Assembly: GCA_020633295.1 (NCBI GenBank)
Contig: JACKDW010000011.1
Location: 1-64,000 of the forward strand
Reading direction: 5' to 3'
Length of the DNA: 64,000 nt
DNA from: Myxococcales bacterium
GTDB taxonomy: Bacteria; Myxococcota_A; Polyangia; Nannocystales; Nannocystaceae
In this document: one piece after another, positions 50,998-60,372 of the stretch
How positions within the stretch are numbered: position 1 is the stretch's first letter
Layout of the letters: the number at the start of each line of letters is the position of its first letter
Position numbers and translations under genes: made by a program
The notes under the pieces: model-generated
Seen by the model: the letters and a program-made list of their open reading frames with translations, nothing else
Databases searched by the model: none
What the model was told of the DNA's origin: nothing

Positions 50998-53241
50998 GTG
51001 AAGATCGCAGTCATCGGCGGAGGACCGGGCGGCCTCTACTTCAGCCTCCTGATGAAGAAGCGGCACCCCGAGCACGAGATCGAGGTCGTCGAGCGCAACC
51101 GGGCGCGCGACACCTTCGGCTGGGGCGTCGTGTTCTCGGACGGCACGCTCGGCAACCTCGAGGAGGCCGACCCCGAGAGCTACGGGATGATCCGCGCGTC
51201 GTTCGTCCACTGGGACGACATCGACACGCACTTCGGCGACCAGATCATCCGCTCCGGCGGTCACGGGTTCTGCGGCCTCGCGCGCCGCCGGCTGCTCGAG
51301 ATCCTGCAGGCGCGCTGCGAGGAGGTCGGCGTCACGGTGCACTACGAGCGCGAGTGCGCCGGCCCCCAGGAGTTCCCCGACGCCGACCTGATCGTCGCGG
51401 CCGACGGCATCAACAGCGTCACGCGCACGCAGCTCGCCGACGTGTTCCAGCCGAGCGTCGAGGTCAACAAGGCCAAGTTCATCTGGCTCGGGACCACGCG
51501 GACCTTCGAGGCCTTCACCTTCATCATCCGCGAGAACGAGCACGGGCTGTTCCAGGTCCACGCTTACCCCTTCGACGGGAGCACGAGCACCTTCATCGTC
51601 GAGACCGACGAGCGCTCGTGGCGGCGCGCCGGGCTCGACACGATGTCGGTGAGCGACGGCGTCGCCTACCTCGAGCGGCTGTTCGAGCCCGAGCTGCAGG
51701 GGCACCAGCTGCTGACCAACAACTCGACGTGGATCAACTTCCGCACGATCACCTGCGAGCGCTGGTGGACCGACAACATCGTGCTGATCGGCGACGCCGT
51801 GCACACGGCGCACTTCTCGATCGGCTCGGGCACCAAGCTGGCGATGGAGGACGCGATCGCGCTCGCCGACGCGGTCTGCGAGCTCCCCGGCGAGCTGCCG
51901 CGGGCGCTGCAGACCTACTACGACCGGCGCTGGCTCGACGTCGCCAAGATCCAGCGCGCCGCGCAGGTCAGCCGGCGGTGGTTCGAAGAGATCGCGCGCT
52001 ACAAGGGCTTTCACCCGCAGCAGCTCGTGCTCAGCATGATGACGCGCAGCAAGCGGGTCACGCACGAGAACCTGCGGGTCCGCGACGAGGGCTACATCGC
52101 GCGCTTCGATCGCTGGTTCGCCGACGGCCACGGCGCCGCCGATGTCGAGCCGGCGCCGCCGCCGATGTTCACGCCCTTCAAGCTCCGCGGCGTGGAGCTG
52201 CACAACCGCGTGGTCGTCTCGCCGATGTGTCAGTACTCCGCCGACGACGGCACGATCGACGACTGGCACCTCGTGCACCTCGGCAGCCGGGCGATCGGCG
52301 GAGCCGCGCTCGTGATCGCCGAGATGACCGACGTCTCGCGAGACGGGCGCATCTCCCCCGGCTGCGCCGGGCTCTACAAGCCCGAGCACCAGGCGGCGTG
52401 GCGCCGCGTCGTCGAGTTCGTGCACGAGCACTCGGCCGCGAAGATCGGCATCCAGCTCGGGCACGCCGGGCGCAAGGGCTCGACCAAGCTGCTGTGGGAG
52501 GGCTACAACGCGCCGCTGGAGGACGGCGGCTGGGCGCTGCTCGGCCCGTCGCCGATCCCCTGGACCGCGCGGCACCAGACGCCCAGGCCGATGACGCGCG
52601 CCGACATGGATCACGTCAAGGCCGACTACGTGCGCGCGGCTGAGATGGCGCGAGAGGCAGGTTTCGATCTGCTCGAGCTGCACTGCGCCCACGGCTACCT
52701 GCTCGCGACCTTCCTCTCGCCGCTGACGAACGCGCGCGACGACGAGTACGGCGGATCGCTCGCGAACCGCGCCCGCTTCCCGCTCGAGGTGCTCGACGCG
52801 ATCCGGGCGGTCTGGCCGGACGACAAGCCGATCTCGGTGCGCATCTCCGCGACCGACTGGACGCCCGGCGGCTTCGACGAGGACGACGCGGTGGCGCTCG
52901 CGCGCATGCTCAAGGACCACGGCTGCGACCTCGTCGACGTCTCGGCCGGGCAGACCTCGCCCGAGGGCAAGCCGGTCTACGGGCGCATGTTCCAGACCCC
53001 GTTCAGCGACCGGATCCGCAACGAGGTCGGGATCCCGACGATCGCGGTCGGCAACATCCAGGGCTGGGACCACATCAACACGATCATCGGCTCCGGTCGC
53101 GCGGATCTCTGCGCGCTCGCGCGGCCGCACCTGCTCGACCCCTACCTGACGCTGCACGCCGCGGCGGAGCAGGGCTACGACGGCGCGGGCGCGCGCTGGC
53201 CCAACCAGTACGTGACGGTCAAGCCGCGGCCGAAGGGCTGA
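50998..53241 (+). CDS. Bifunctional anthraniloyl-CoA (2-aminobenzoyl-CoA) monooxygenase/reductase-like flavoenzyme
   Basis: 747 residues from a GTG at 50998. Residues ~1-380 are a flavoprotein monooxygenase of the hydroxybenzoate type: VIGGGPGGLYFSLLMKKR, LIVAADGINSVTR and the second FAD motif VLIGDAVHTAHFSIGSGTKLAMEDA. Residues ~395-747 are an old-yellow-enzyme domain: NRVVVSPMCQYSA, QLGHAGRKGS, YGGSLANRARF and YGRMFQTPFS. This exact fusion is known for 2-aminobenzoyl-CoA monooxygenase/reductase and for salicylyl-CoA 5-hydroxylase relatives, which hydroxylate and partly reduce an aromatic CoA thioester. The tryptophan dioxygenase at 34 kb makes anthranilate a plausible source. CoA ligase is not in the window. 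It acts in the cytoplasm. Confidence 0.9.
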   Translation: MKIAVIGGGPGGLYFSLLMKKRHPEHEIEVVERNRARDTFGWGVVFSDGTLGNLEEADPESYGMIRASFVHWDDIDTHFGDQIIRSGGHGFCGLARRRLLEILQARCEEVGVTVHYERECAGPQEFPDADLIVAADGINSVTRTQLADVFQPSVEVNKAKFIWLGTTRTFEAFTFIIRENEHGLFQVHAYPFDGSTSTFIVETDERSWRRAGLDTMSVSDGVAYLERLFEPELQGHQLLTNNSTWINFRTITCERWWTDNIVLIGDAVHTAHFSIGSGTKLAMEDAIALADAVCELPGELPRALQTYYDRRWLDVAKIQRAAQVSRRWFEEIARYKGFHPQQLVLSMMTRSKRVTHENLRVRDEGYIARFDRWFADGHGAADVEPAPPPMFTPFKLRGVELHNRVVVSPMCQYSADDGTIDDWHLVHLGSRAIGGAALVIAEMTDVSRDGRISPGCAGLYKPEHQAAWRRVVEFVHEHSAAKIGIQLGHAGRKGSTKLLWEGYNAPLEDGGWALLGPSPIPWTARHQTPRPMTRADMDHVKADYVRAAEMAREAGFDLLELHCAHGYLLATFLSPLTNARDDEYGGSLANRARFPLEVLDAIRAVWPDDKPISVRISATDWTPGGFDEDDAVALARMLKDHGCDLVDVSAGQTSPEGKPVYGRMFQTPFSDRIRNEVGIPTIAVGNIQGWDHINTIIGSGRADLCALARPHLLDPYLTLHAAAEQGYDGAGARWPNQYVTVKPRPKG

Positions 53242-53263
53242 GGCCGCCGACGTCGGGCGCGCG

Positions 53264-53848
53264 TCACGGGGCGCGCGCGGCCTCGGCGAACGCGGCGACC
53301 TCGGCCAGCGGCACCTCGATCGGATCGTCGAGCCCGGTGGTGATGAACACCACGCGCGAGGCCTCGGCGCCGTGACGCTCGAGGAACGGGAGGATGACCA
53401 GCGCGGCGATCAGGCCGCGCCCGAGCGCGCCGCCGGTCTCGTGGTCGTGCAGCAGCTGCTCCACGTACACGGCGTCGCCGTCGAGCTCGAGCAGGCAGGT
53501 GAGCTCGCCCATCCCGGGCTCCGGGGTCGGCCAGCTCGCGGGGTAGATGTCGACGCGCTCGCGCGGCGCGAACACCTCGGCGTCGACGGTCACGCCGTAG
53601 CGCGACGGCGGGTTGCGGAGCGCCGGCAGCGGCGGCGAGGCGATCTGTTCGAAACGCCAGACGGTGTCGGGGTCGAGGACGTACTCCTCGGCGTTGCTCG
53701 AGAGCGCGCGCGTCGCCGCGTCGACGAGCGCGTCGGCCGGGAGACGACGCCCAAAGTCGGCGTCGAGCTGCTCGGCGGCCTCGCGCAGCAGCGCCACGCT
53801 CTCGTCGAGGGCGTCCGCGAGGGACTTCTTGGTCATGCGGCGAGCCAT
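53264..53848 (-). CDS. Hypothetical protein, 194 residues
   Basis: ATG at 53848. N-terminal helices (SLADALDESVALLREAAEQLDADFGRRLP; ALVDAATRAL) precede a beta-rich part (GVTVDAEVF, TCLLELDGDAVYVEQLLHD) and a VVFITTGLDDPIEVPL end. The helix ..FGRRLPADALVDAATRAL resembles the ..HCGRKPTTEQLLEALSLTL helix of the next upstream product, suggesting related proteins in a small cluster. Function unknown. It is 10 bp from its neighbour. Confidence 0.6.
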   Translation of the reverse strand: MARRMTKKSLADALDESVALLREAAEQLDADFGRRLPADALVDAATRALSSNAEEYVLDPDTVWRFEQIASPPLPALRNPPSRYGVTVDAEVFAPRERVDIYPASWPTPEPGMGELTCLLELDGDAVYVEQLLHDHETGGALGRGLIAALVILPFLERHGAEASRVVFITTGLDDPIEVPLAEVAAFAEAARAP

Positions 53849-53858
53849 CGGGTGCTCC

Positions 53859-54659
53859 TTACGCGGGGGATGATCGCTTTGGGGGCAGCAGCTCGCCGAA
53901 GCGCGCGCGCCAGGGGGTCAGCCCCCGCAGCGCTCGGATGGCGCGCACGAGCGTGCCCGCGCCGCCGACCGACGGCGGGACGACGCGCGCCTGGTTCTCG
54001 GGCGTGTTCGGGACCTCGGCGCCCCAGTAGTCACGGATGATGTCGCGCTGCTCCTGCAGCAGGTGCACCGCGAAGCAGGGCAGCAGGCGGTCGGGGTCTT
54101 CAAACGGCACGTTGCCGAGCACCGTCCACAGCCCGTCCTTGAACAGCTGCGTGCCGGGGTGGTACGGGCGCAGCAGCTTGGGCGTGCCCTTGCAGAGCTC
54201 GGCGAGCCGCTCGTCGCTCGGCTGCTCGAGGAGATCGTCGGGCGCGTCCTTGTCGATCACGAGCAGGCACAGGCCGTAGCCCGGGCCCTCGCGGCCCTTG
54301 GACGGCGCGTAGAGGACGCGGCCGAGGATCGCGCGGGCGCCGTGCGCCGCGTAGGGGATGTGGATGACGTCGCCGTCCTTGACGCGCGGGCGTCGGGTCG
54401 GCCGGACCCACGGCGGGCACGCGCGCCAGCGCGCCAGCGTCGACGCGGCGTCCTCCGCCGTCGCGTCGGGCTCATCCGCGCTCGAGGACTCGTCGCGGGC
54501 GATCAGCGTCAGGCTCAGCGCCTCGAGCAGCTGCTCGGTCGTCGGCTTGCGGCCGCAGTGGGCCTCAAAGCGCTCGGCGACGGCCGCGAGCGCGCCGTGA
54601 AACGCCTGGACGCGCGCGCGTCGAGTGCTCTCGTCATCCGGTGTTGGCGCAGAGTCCAT
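53859..54659 (-). CDS. Hypothetical protein, possibly Imm26-like
   Basis: 266 residues from an ATG at 54659. After an N-terminal helical part (~15-60), the core begins with VKDGDVIHIPYAAHGARAILGRVLYA, a pattern (GDV..IPL...G.A.GRV) seen in immunity-26 and related beta-barrel families, followed by GLCLLVIDKDAPDDLL and PYHPGTQLFKDGLWTVLGNVPF. No toxin gene is adjacent, so an immunity role is only a suggestion. It lies 9 bp after bolA on the same strand. Confidence 0.55.
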   Translation of the reverse strand: MDSAPTPDDESTRRARVQAFHGALAAVAERFEAHCGRKPTTEQLLEALSLTLIARDESSSADEPDATAEDAASTLARWRACPPWVRPTRRPRVKDGDVIHIPYAAHGARAILGRVLYAPSKGREGPGYGLCLLVIDKDAPDDLLEQPSDERLAELCKGTPKLLRPYHPGTQLFKDGLWTVLGNVPFEDPDRLLPCFAVHLLQEQRDIIRDYWGAEVPNTPENQARVVPPSVGGAGTLVRAIRALRGLTPWRARFGELLPPKRSSPA

Positions 54660-54668
54660 CGCGCGGCC

Positions 54669-54926
54669 TCACGGGGTCAGCGTCTTGAGCGAGTCGACCG
54701 CGTGCACGGGCGGCGTCGCGCCGGCCATGAGGTGAGTGATCGCGCCGTAGACCAGCCGCTGCTGCTGGACGCGGTTTTTGCCCTCGAACGCGGTCGAGGT
54801 CACCTGGATCGAGTAGTGGCCGCCGCCGCCGGTGACCTCGATCGCCGCGTCGGGGATCTTGGCCGCGATCGCCTCGCGGATCGCGTCGGTGACCGAACCC
54901 TGGAAGTCTGTCGGATGGTGCGACAC
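54669..54926 (-). CDS. bolA: BolA/IbaG family protein
   Basis: 85 residues from an ATG at 54926. The class II KH-like BolA fold is recognisable: IREAIAAKIPDAAIEVTGGGGHYSIQVTS, then FEGKNRVQQQRLVYGAITHLM with the usual RVxxQRxVYxxL signature, and HAVDSLKTLTP at the end, where the conserved His that joins a [2Fe-2S] cluster in BolA-monothiol glutaredoxin complexes sits (HAxxxxT). Role in iron-sulfur handling or envelope control; no glutaredoxin gene is adjacent. Confidence 0.92.
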   Translation of the reverse strand: MSHHPTDFQGSVTDAIREAIAAKIPDAAIEVTGGGGHYSIQVTSTAFEGKNRVQQQRLVYGAITHLMAGATPPVHAVDSLKTLTP

Positions 54927-54991
54927 AGCCGGGTTTGTACCACGTCCCCCGAGGACGCCCGGCGGGGGGCGGCTTCGGGCGCGCGTTCGCG

Positions 54992-55432
54992 TTATCGCCC
55001 GAGCGCCGCGACGATCATCCCGCGCGTCTGATAGGCGCGTCGCGCCAGCGTGGGGATGTCTGCGGACGCGGTCGCCGCCAGCTCGTCGAGGTACGCGATC
55101 GCGTCCGCCCGGGACACGTAGCGAAAGTCCTGGCGCTCGGATTCACGCGCAGGGAAGCGCGCCTGGACCTCCGCGAGCGTGATGCGGTCTTGATCGTAGA
55201 CGACCACGCGGATCGGATCCGGCGGCTCGGGACCGTCGCCGCTGCCCCCGGGCTCGCTCCACACAAACCACTCCATGCCGAGCAGCTCGTAGGCGGCGGC
55301 CTGCGGCCCGAAGTCATCGTAGTCGAGCACGAGCACGTGCTCGGCGCGGTGAGCCGCGGCGCGATGGCCTGTGCAGCTCGCGGTCGTCAGCGCGAGCGTG
55401 AGCGCGAGCGCGGCGAGCCGGGCGCTACTCAC
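54992..55432 (-). CDS. Small lipoprotein, unknown function
   Basis: 146 residues from an ATG at 55432, which overlaps the murB stop by 8 bp. Signal peptide ends in TTASC (Cys20). The mature protein (VLVLDYDDFGPQAAAYELLGMEWFVW; IRVVVYDQDRITLAEVQARFP; FRYVSRADAIAYLDELA) is compact and mixed alpha/beta with no known motif. Coupling to murB hints at an envelope role. Confidence 0.65.
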   Translation of the reverse strand: MSSARLAALALTLALTTASCTGHRAAAHRAEHVLVLDYDDFGPQAAAYELLGMEWFVWSEPGGSGDGPEPPDPIRVVVYDQDRITLAEVQARFPARESERQDFRYVSRADAIAYLDELAATASADIPTLARRAYQTRGMIVAALGR

Positions 55433-56423
55433 CGATGACCTTCAGCTCGAGCTCGAGCGCGACGTCGTGCACCTCGAGCACCCGCGCCCGCACGCGCTCG
55501 ACGAGCTCGAGCAGCTGCGCCGACGTACACGGCGCCCCGCGCTCGACGACCAGCCAGTTCGCGTGCTTCGGGCTGACGACGGCTCCGCCCACGCGCGTGC
55601 CCTTGAGCCCGGCGAGCTCGATCAGCCGACCGGCGAAGTCCCCGGGCGGGTTCTTGAAGGTGCTGCCGCTGTTGGCGACGCCGCTCGGCTCGCGCTCCTT
55701 CCGACGCTTGCGCAGCGCCCCCACGTCCGCCTCGATCTCCGCCAGCGCGCGCGGCTTCAGGGCCAGCGTCGCGCCGATCACGACCTCGCCCGGGGGCAGG
55801 TCGGAGGCGCGGTAGCGAAACCCGCACGCGTCGTGATCGCGGACCACGAGCTCGCCGTCGCGGCGGACGCTGCGGACCTCGGTCACGACATCCGTGAACT
55901 CCCCGAGGTACGTGCCGGCGTTCATGACGAGGCCGCCGCCGACGCTGCCCGGCACCCCGCCGAGGAACTCGAGCCCGCCGAGCGACCAGTCGAGCGTGTG
56001 CCGCAGCAGGCGGCCTGTGCTGACCCCGGCCTCGACCTCGAGGTGCCCGGGCGCGTGCTCCGGCTCGGGCCTGGTGACGCGCGTCAGCTTGCCGATGTTG
56101 ACGACGACGCCTCGGACCCCGCCGTCGCGCACGAGGAGGTTGGTGCCCGCGCCGACGAAGCACACCGGCAGCCCCGCCCGGTGGGCGCGTCGCAGCAGCG
56201 CCGAGAGGGCCGCGAGCGAGCGCGGTCGAGCCCACACGTCGGCCGGTCCTCCGAGCCGCAGCGTCGTGTGTCGCGCCATCGACTCATCCGCCGAGAGCTC
56301 GAGCGCGTCGCCCTCCACGAAGCCCGCGACCGCGGGATCCTCCAGCAGCGCGTCGCGCAGCTGCTCACCGCGGGTGCGCGTCGACGTACGCGAGGTCATG
56401 GGGGCGGAGGTCACGGGGTCCAT
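55425..56423 (-). CDS. murB: UDP-N-acetylmuramate dehydrogenase
   Basis: 332 residues from an ATG at 56423. FAD-binding VCFVGAGTNLLVRDGGVRGVVV and GLEFLGGVPGSVGGGLVMNAG are the MurB hallmarks; YRASDLPPGEVVIGATLAL with the substrate Tyr/Arg, GSTFKNP with the catalytic Ser, and the late ..GAVVSPKHANWLV are also present. It reduces UDP-GlcNAc-enolpyruvate to UDP-MurNAc in peptidoglycan synthesis. The gene follows murC by 49 bp, the usual order; ftsQ/ddl, often next, are not found, and a small lipoprotein takes that place. Confidence 0.96.
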   Translation of the reverse strand: MDPVTSAPMTSRTSTRTRGEQLRDALLEDPAVAGFVEGDALELSADESMARHTTLRLGGPADVWARPRSLAALSALLRRAHRAGLPVCFVGAGTNLLVRDGGVRGVVVNIGKLTRVTRPEPEHAPGHLEVEAGVSTGRLLRHTLDWSLGGLEFLGGVPGSVGGGLVMNAGTYLGEFTDVVTEVRSVRRDGELVVRDHDACGFRYRASDLPPGEVVIGATLALKPRALAEIEADVGALRKRRKEREPSGVANSGSTFKNPPGDFAGRLIELAGLKGTRVGGAVVSPKHANWLVVERGAPCTSAQLLELVERVRARVLEVHDVALELELKVIGE

Positions 56424-56472
56424 GGCGGGGCTCCATGGCGGACGAGGATGACGAGCCAGGATCGCGGCGGGC

Positions 56473-57864
56473 TCACGAGGCGGAGAGCGTGTTGAGGCGC
56501 GTCGCCAGCTCGACGCTGACGTTCGTGATCGACCCCGCGCCGAGCGTGATGATCACGTCGCCGGGGCGCGACAGCTCGAACAGGCTGCCCGTGAGCGCCT
56601 CGAGCTCGCGCACCAGCACCACCGGGCGATCCGGCCGACGGGCGCGCGTGCGCTCGACGAGGCGCTCGATCGTGACGCCCTCGATGGGCTGCTCGCCGGC
56701 GCGATAGATGTCCGTCAGGACCACTACGTCGGCCGCGTCGAGGCTCTCGGCGAAGGCCTCGAGGTGATCGCGGACGCGGGTGTAGCGGTGCGGCTGGAAG
56801 GCGGCGATCAGGCGCTGGTGCGGGTACGAGGTGCGCGCCCCCGCCAGGGTCGCGCGCAGCTCGGTCGGGTGATGCCCGTAGTCGTCGACCACCAGCACGC
56901 CGCCGGCGGTGCCGCGCACCGTGAAGCGCCGCTGCACGCCCGCGAACTCGGCCAGCGCCCGGCGCGTGACCTCGATGTCGACCTCTTGATCGTCGCACAC
57001 CGCGATCGTCGCGACCGCGTTGAGCACGTTGTGACGGCCCGGCATGTGCAGCGTGAACTCGCCGAGGTCCTGCCCGCGCGCGGTCACGCGGAAGCGCGTC
57101 ACCGGGCCTTCGTGGCGAAGGTCGCGCGCGCGGTAGTCGGCGCCCGCGGAGAAGCCGTAGGTCGCGTAGCGCTTGTGCAGCCGGGGGACGATCGAGGCCG
57201 CGTTCTCGTCGTCGATGCAGACCACCGCGATGCCGTAAAACGGCACGCGGTTGGCGAAGCCGACGAAGGCGTCGAGCTGGGTCTGCATGCTCCCGTAGTG
57301 GTCCATGTGCTCGACGTCGATGTTGGTGATGACCGCGATCGTCGGGTTGAGCATCAGGAAGCTGCCGTCGCTCTCGTCGGCCTCCGCGACCAGGACGTCG
57401 CTGCTGCCCAGGCGCGCGTTGGAGCCGAGCGAGTTGAGCTTGCCGCCGATGACGACCGTCGGGTCGATGCCCGCGGCGTGCAGCGCCGTGCTCACGAGGC
57501 TCGTAGTAGTCGTCTTCCCGTGGGAGCCGGCGATCGCGATGCCCTGCTTCAGGCGCATCAATTCGGCCAGCATCTCGGCCCGCGGGATCACCGGGATCTT
57601 GCGCGCGCGCGCGGCCAGGACCTCCGGGTTGTTCGCCGGGACGGCGGACGAGATCACGACGACATCCGCGTCCCCGAGGTGGTTCGCGTCATGGCCGCGG
57701 TGGACGTCGGCGCCGAGTCGCGCCAGTCGCCTGGTGACATCAGAGTCGCGGAGATCGGTGCCGGTGACCTGGTACCCGAGGTTGACCAGCACCTCGGCGA
57801 TACCGCTCATGCCGATACCGCCGATGCCGACGAAGTGAATGTGCGTATCTCGTTTCCGGAACAT
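56473..57864 (-). CDS. murC: UDP-N-acetylmuramate--L-alanine ligase
   Basis: 463 residues from the ATG at 57864 (a TTG at 57888 adds eight). N-terminal UDP-binding HFVGIGGIGMSGIAEVL, ATP loop AGSHGKTTTT, the EADESDGSFL and NIDVEHMDHYG metal/substrate motifs, and the C-terminal VVDDYGHHPTELRATL and AFQPHRYTR complete the MurC pattern. It adds L-Ala to UDP-MurNAc. First gene of the leftward murC-murB cluster; the gap of ~230 bp to the divergent mutY should hold both promoters. Confidence 0.97.
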   Translation of the reverse strand: MFRKRDTHIHFVGIGGIGMSGIAEVLVNLGYQVTGTDLRDSDVTRRLARLGADVHRGHDANHLGDADVVVISSAVPANNPEVLAARARKIPVIPRAEMLAELMRLKQGIAIAGSHGKTTTTSLVSTALHAAGIDPTVVIGGKLNSLGSNARLGSSDVLVAEADESDGSFLMLNPTIAVITNIDVEHMDHYGSMQTQLDAFVGFANRVPFYGIAVVCIDDENAASIVPRLHKRYATYGFSAGADYRARDLRHEGPVTRFRVTARGQDLGEFTLHMPGRHNVLNAVATIAVCDDQEVDIEVTRRALAEFAGVQRRFTVRGTAGGVLVVDDYGHHPTELRATLAGARTSYPHQRLIAAFQPHRYTRVRDHLEAFAESLDAADVVVLTDIYRAGEQPIEGVTIERLVERTRARRPDRPVVLVRELEALTGSLFELSRPGDVIITLGAGSITNVSVELATRLNTLSAS

Positions 57865-58095
57865 GCGTGGGACGCTGGGTGCTTTCAAACCCGTGACGCG
57901 CGAGCTTACCCGGAAGTATCCAACGCCGGGCCAAAATCCCGAAAATACCCGCTAGCCCCGTCAGCTCGCGGCAGCCGCTGTGTGCTGGAAATTCCAATAA
58001 CCGCGAAGACAGTTTTCTCGCGGCGTCCGCTGCGGTGGAACACGACGGACGGGAGGGCGGGTGACGATCCGGGAATTTCGGGCTAGAGACCCGAC

Positions 58096-59271
<1,176 letters not shown>

Positions 59272-59284
59272 CCGAAGCGGCGCG

Positions 59285-60238
<954 letters not shown>

Positions 60239-60372
60239 TATAACAACAACCCTCGCGGCGACAACGGGCCCACGCGGTCGCGCGCTCGTGGAGGCTTCGG
60301 CTCAGTCGCGCCGGGCCTGGCGCGCTCGCGCGTGGTTGATCGCGCGTTGAACGGACCGTGCGCCAGCCCACG

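Noticed and set aside
48554..51001. Plus-strand open frame of 815 codons opposite the membrane-spermidine-synthase gene
   Set aside because: Low-complexity Arg/Glu/Gly shadow; the real gene is on the minus strand with membrane helices and a Rossmann motif.
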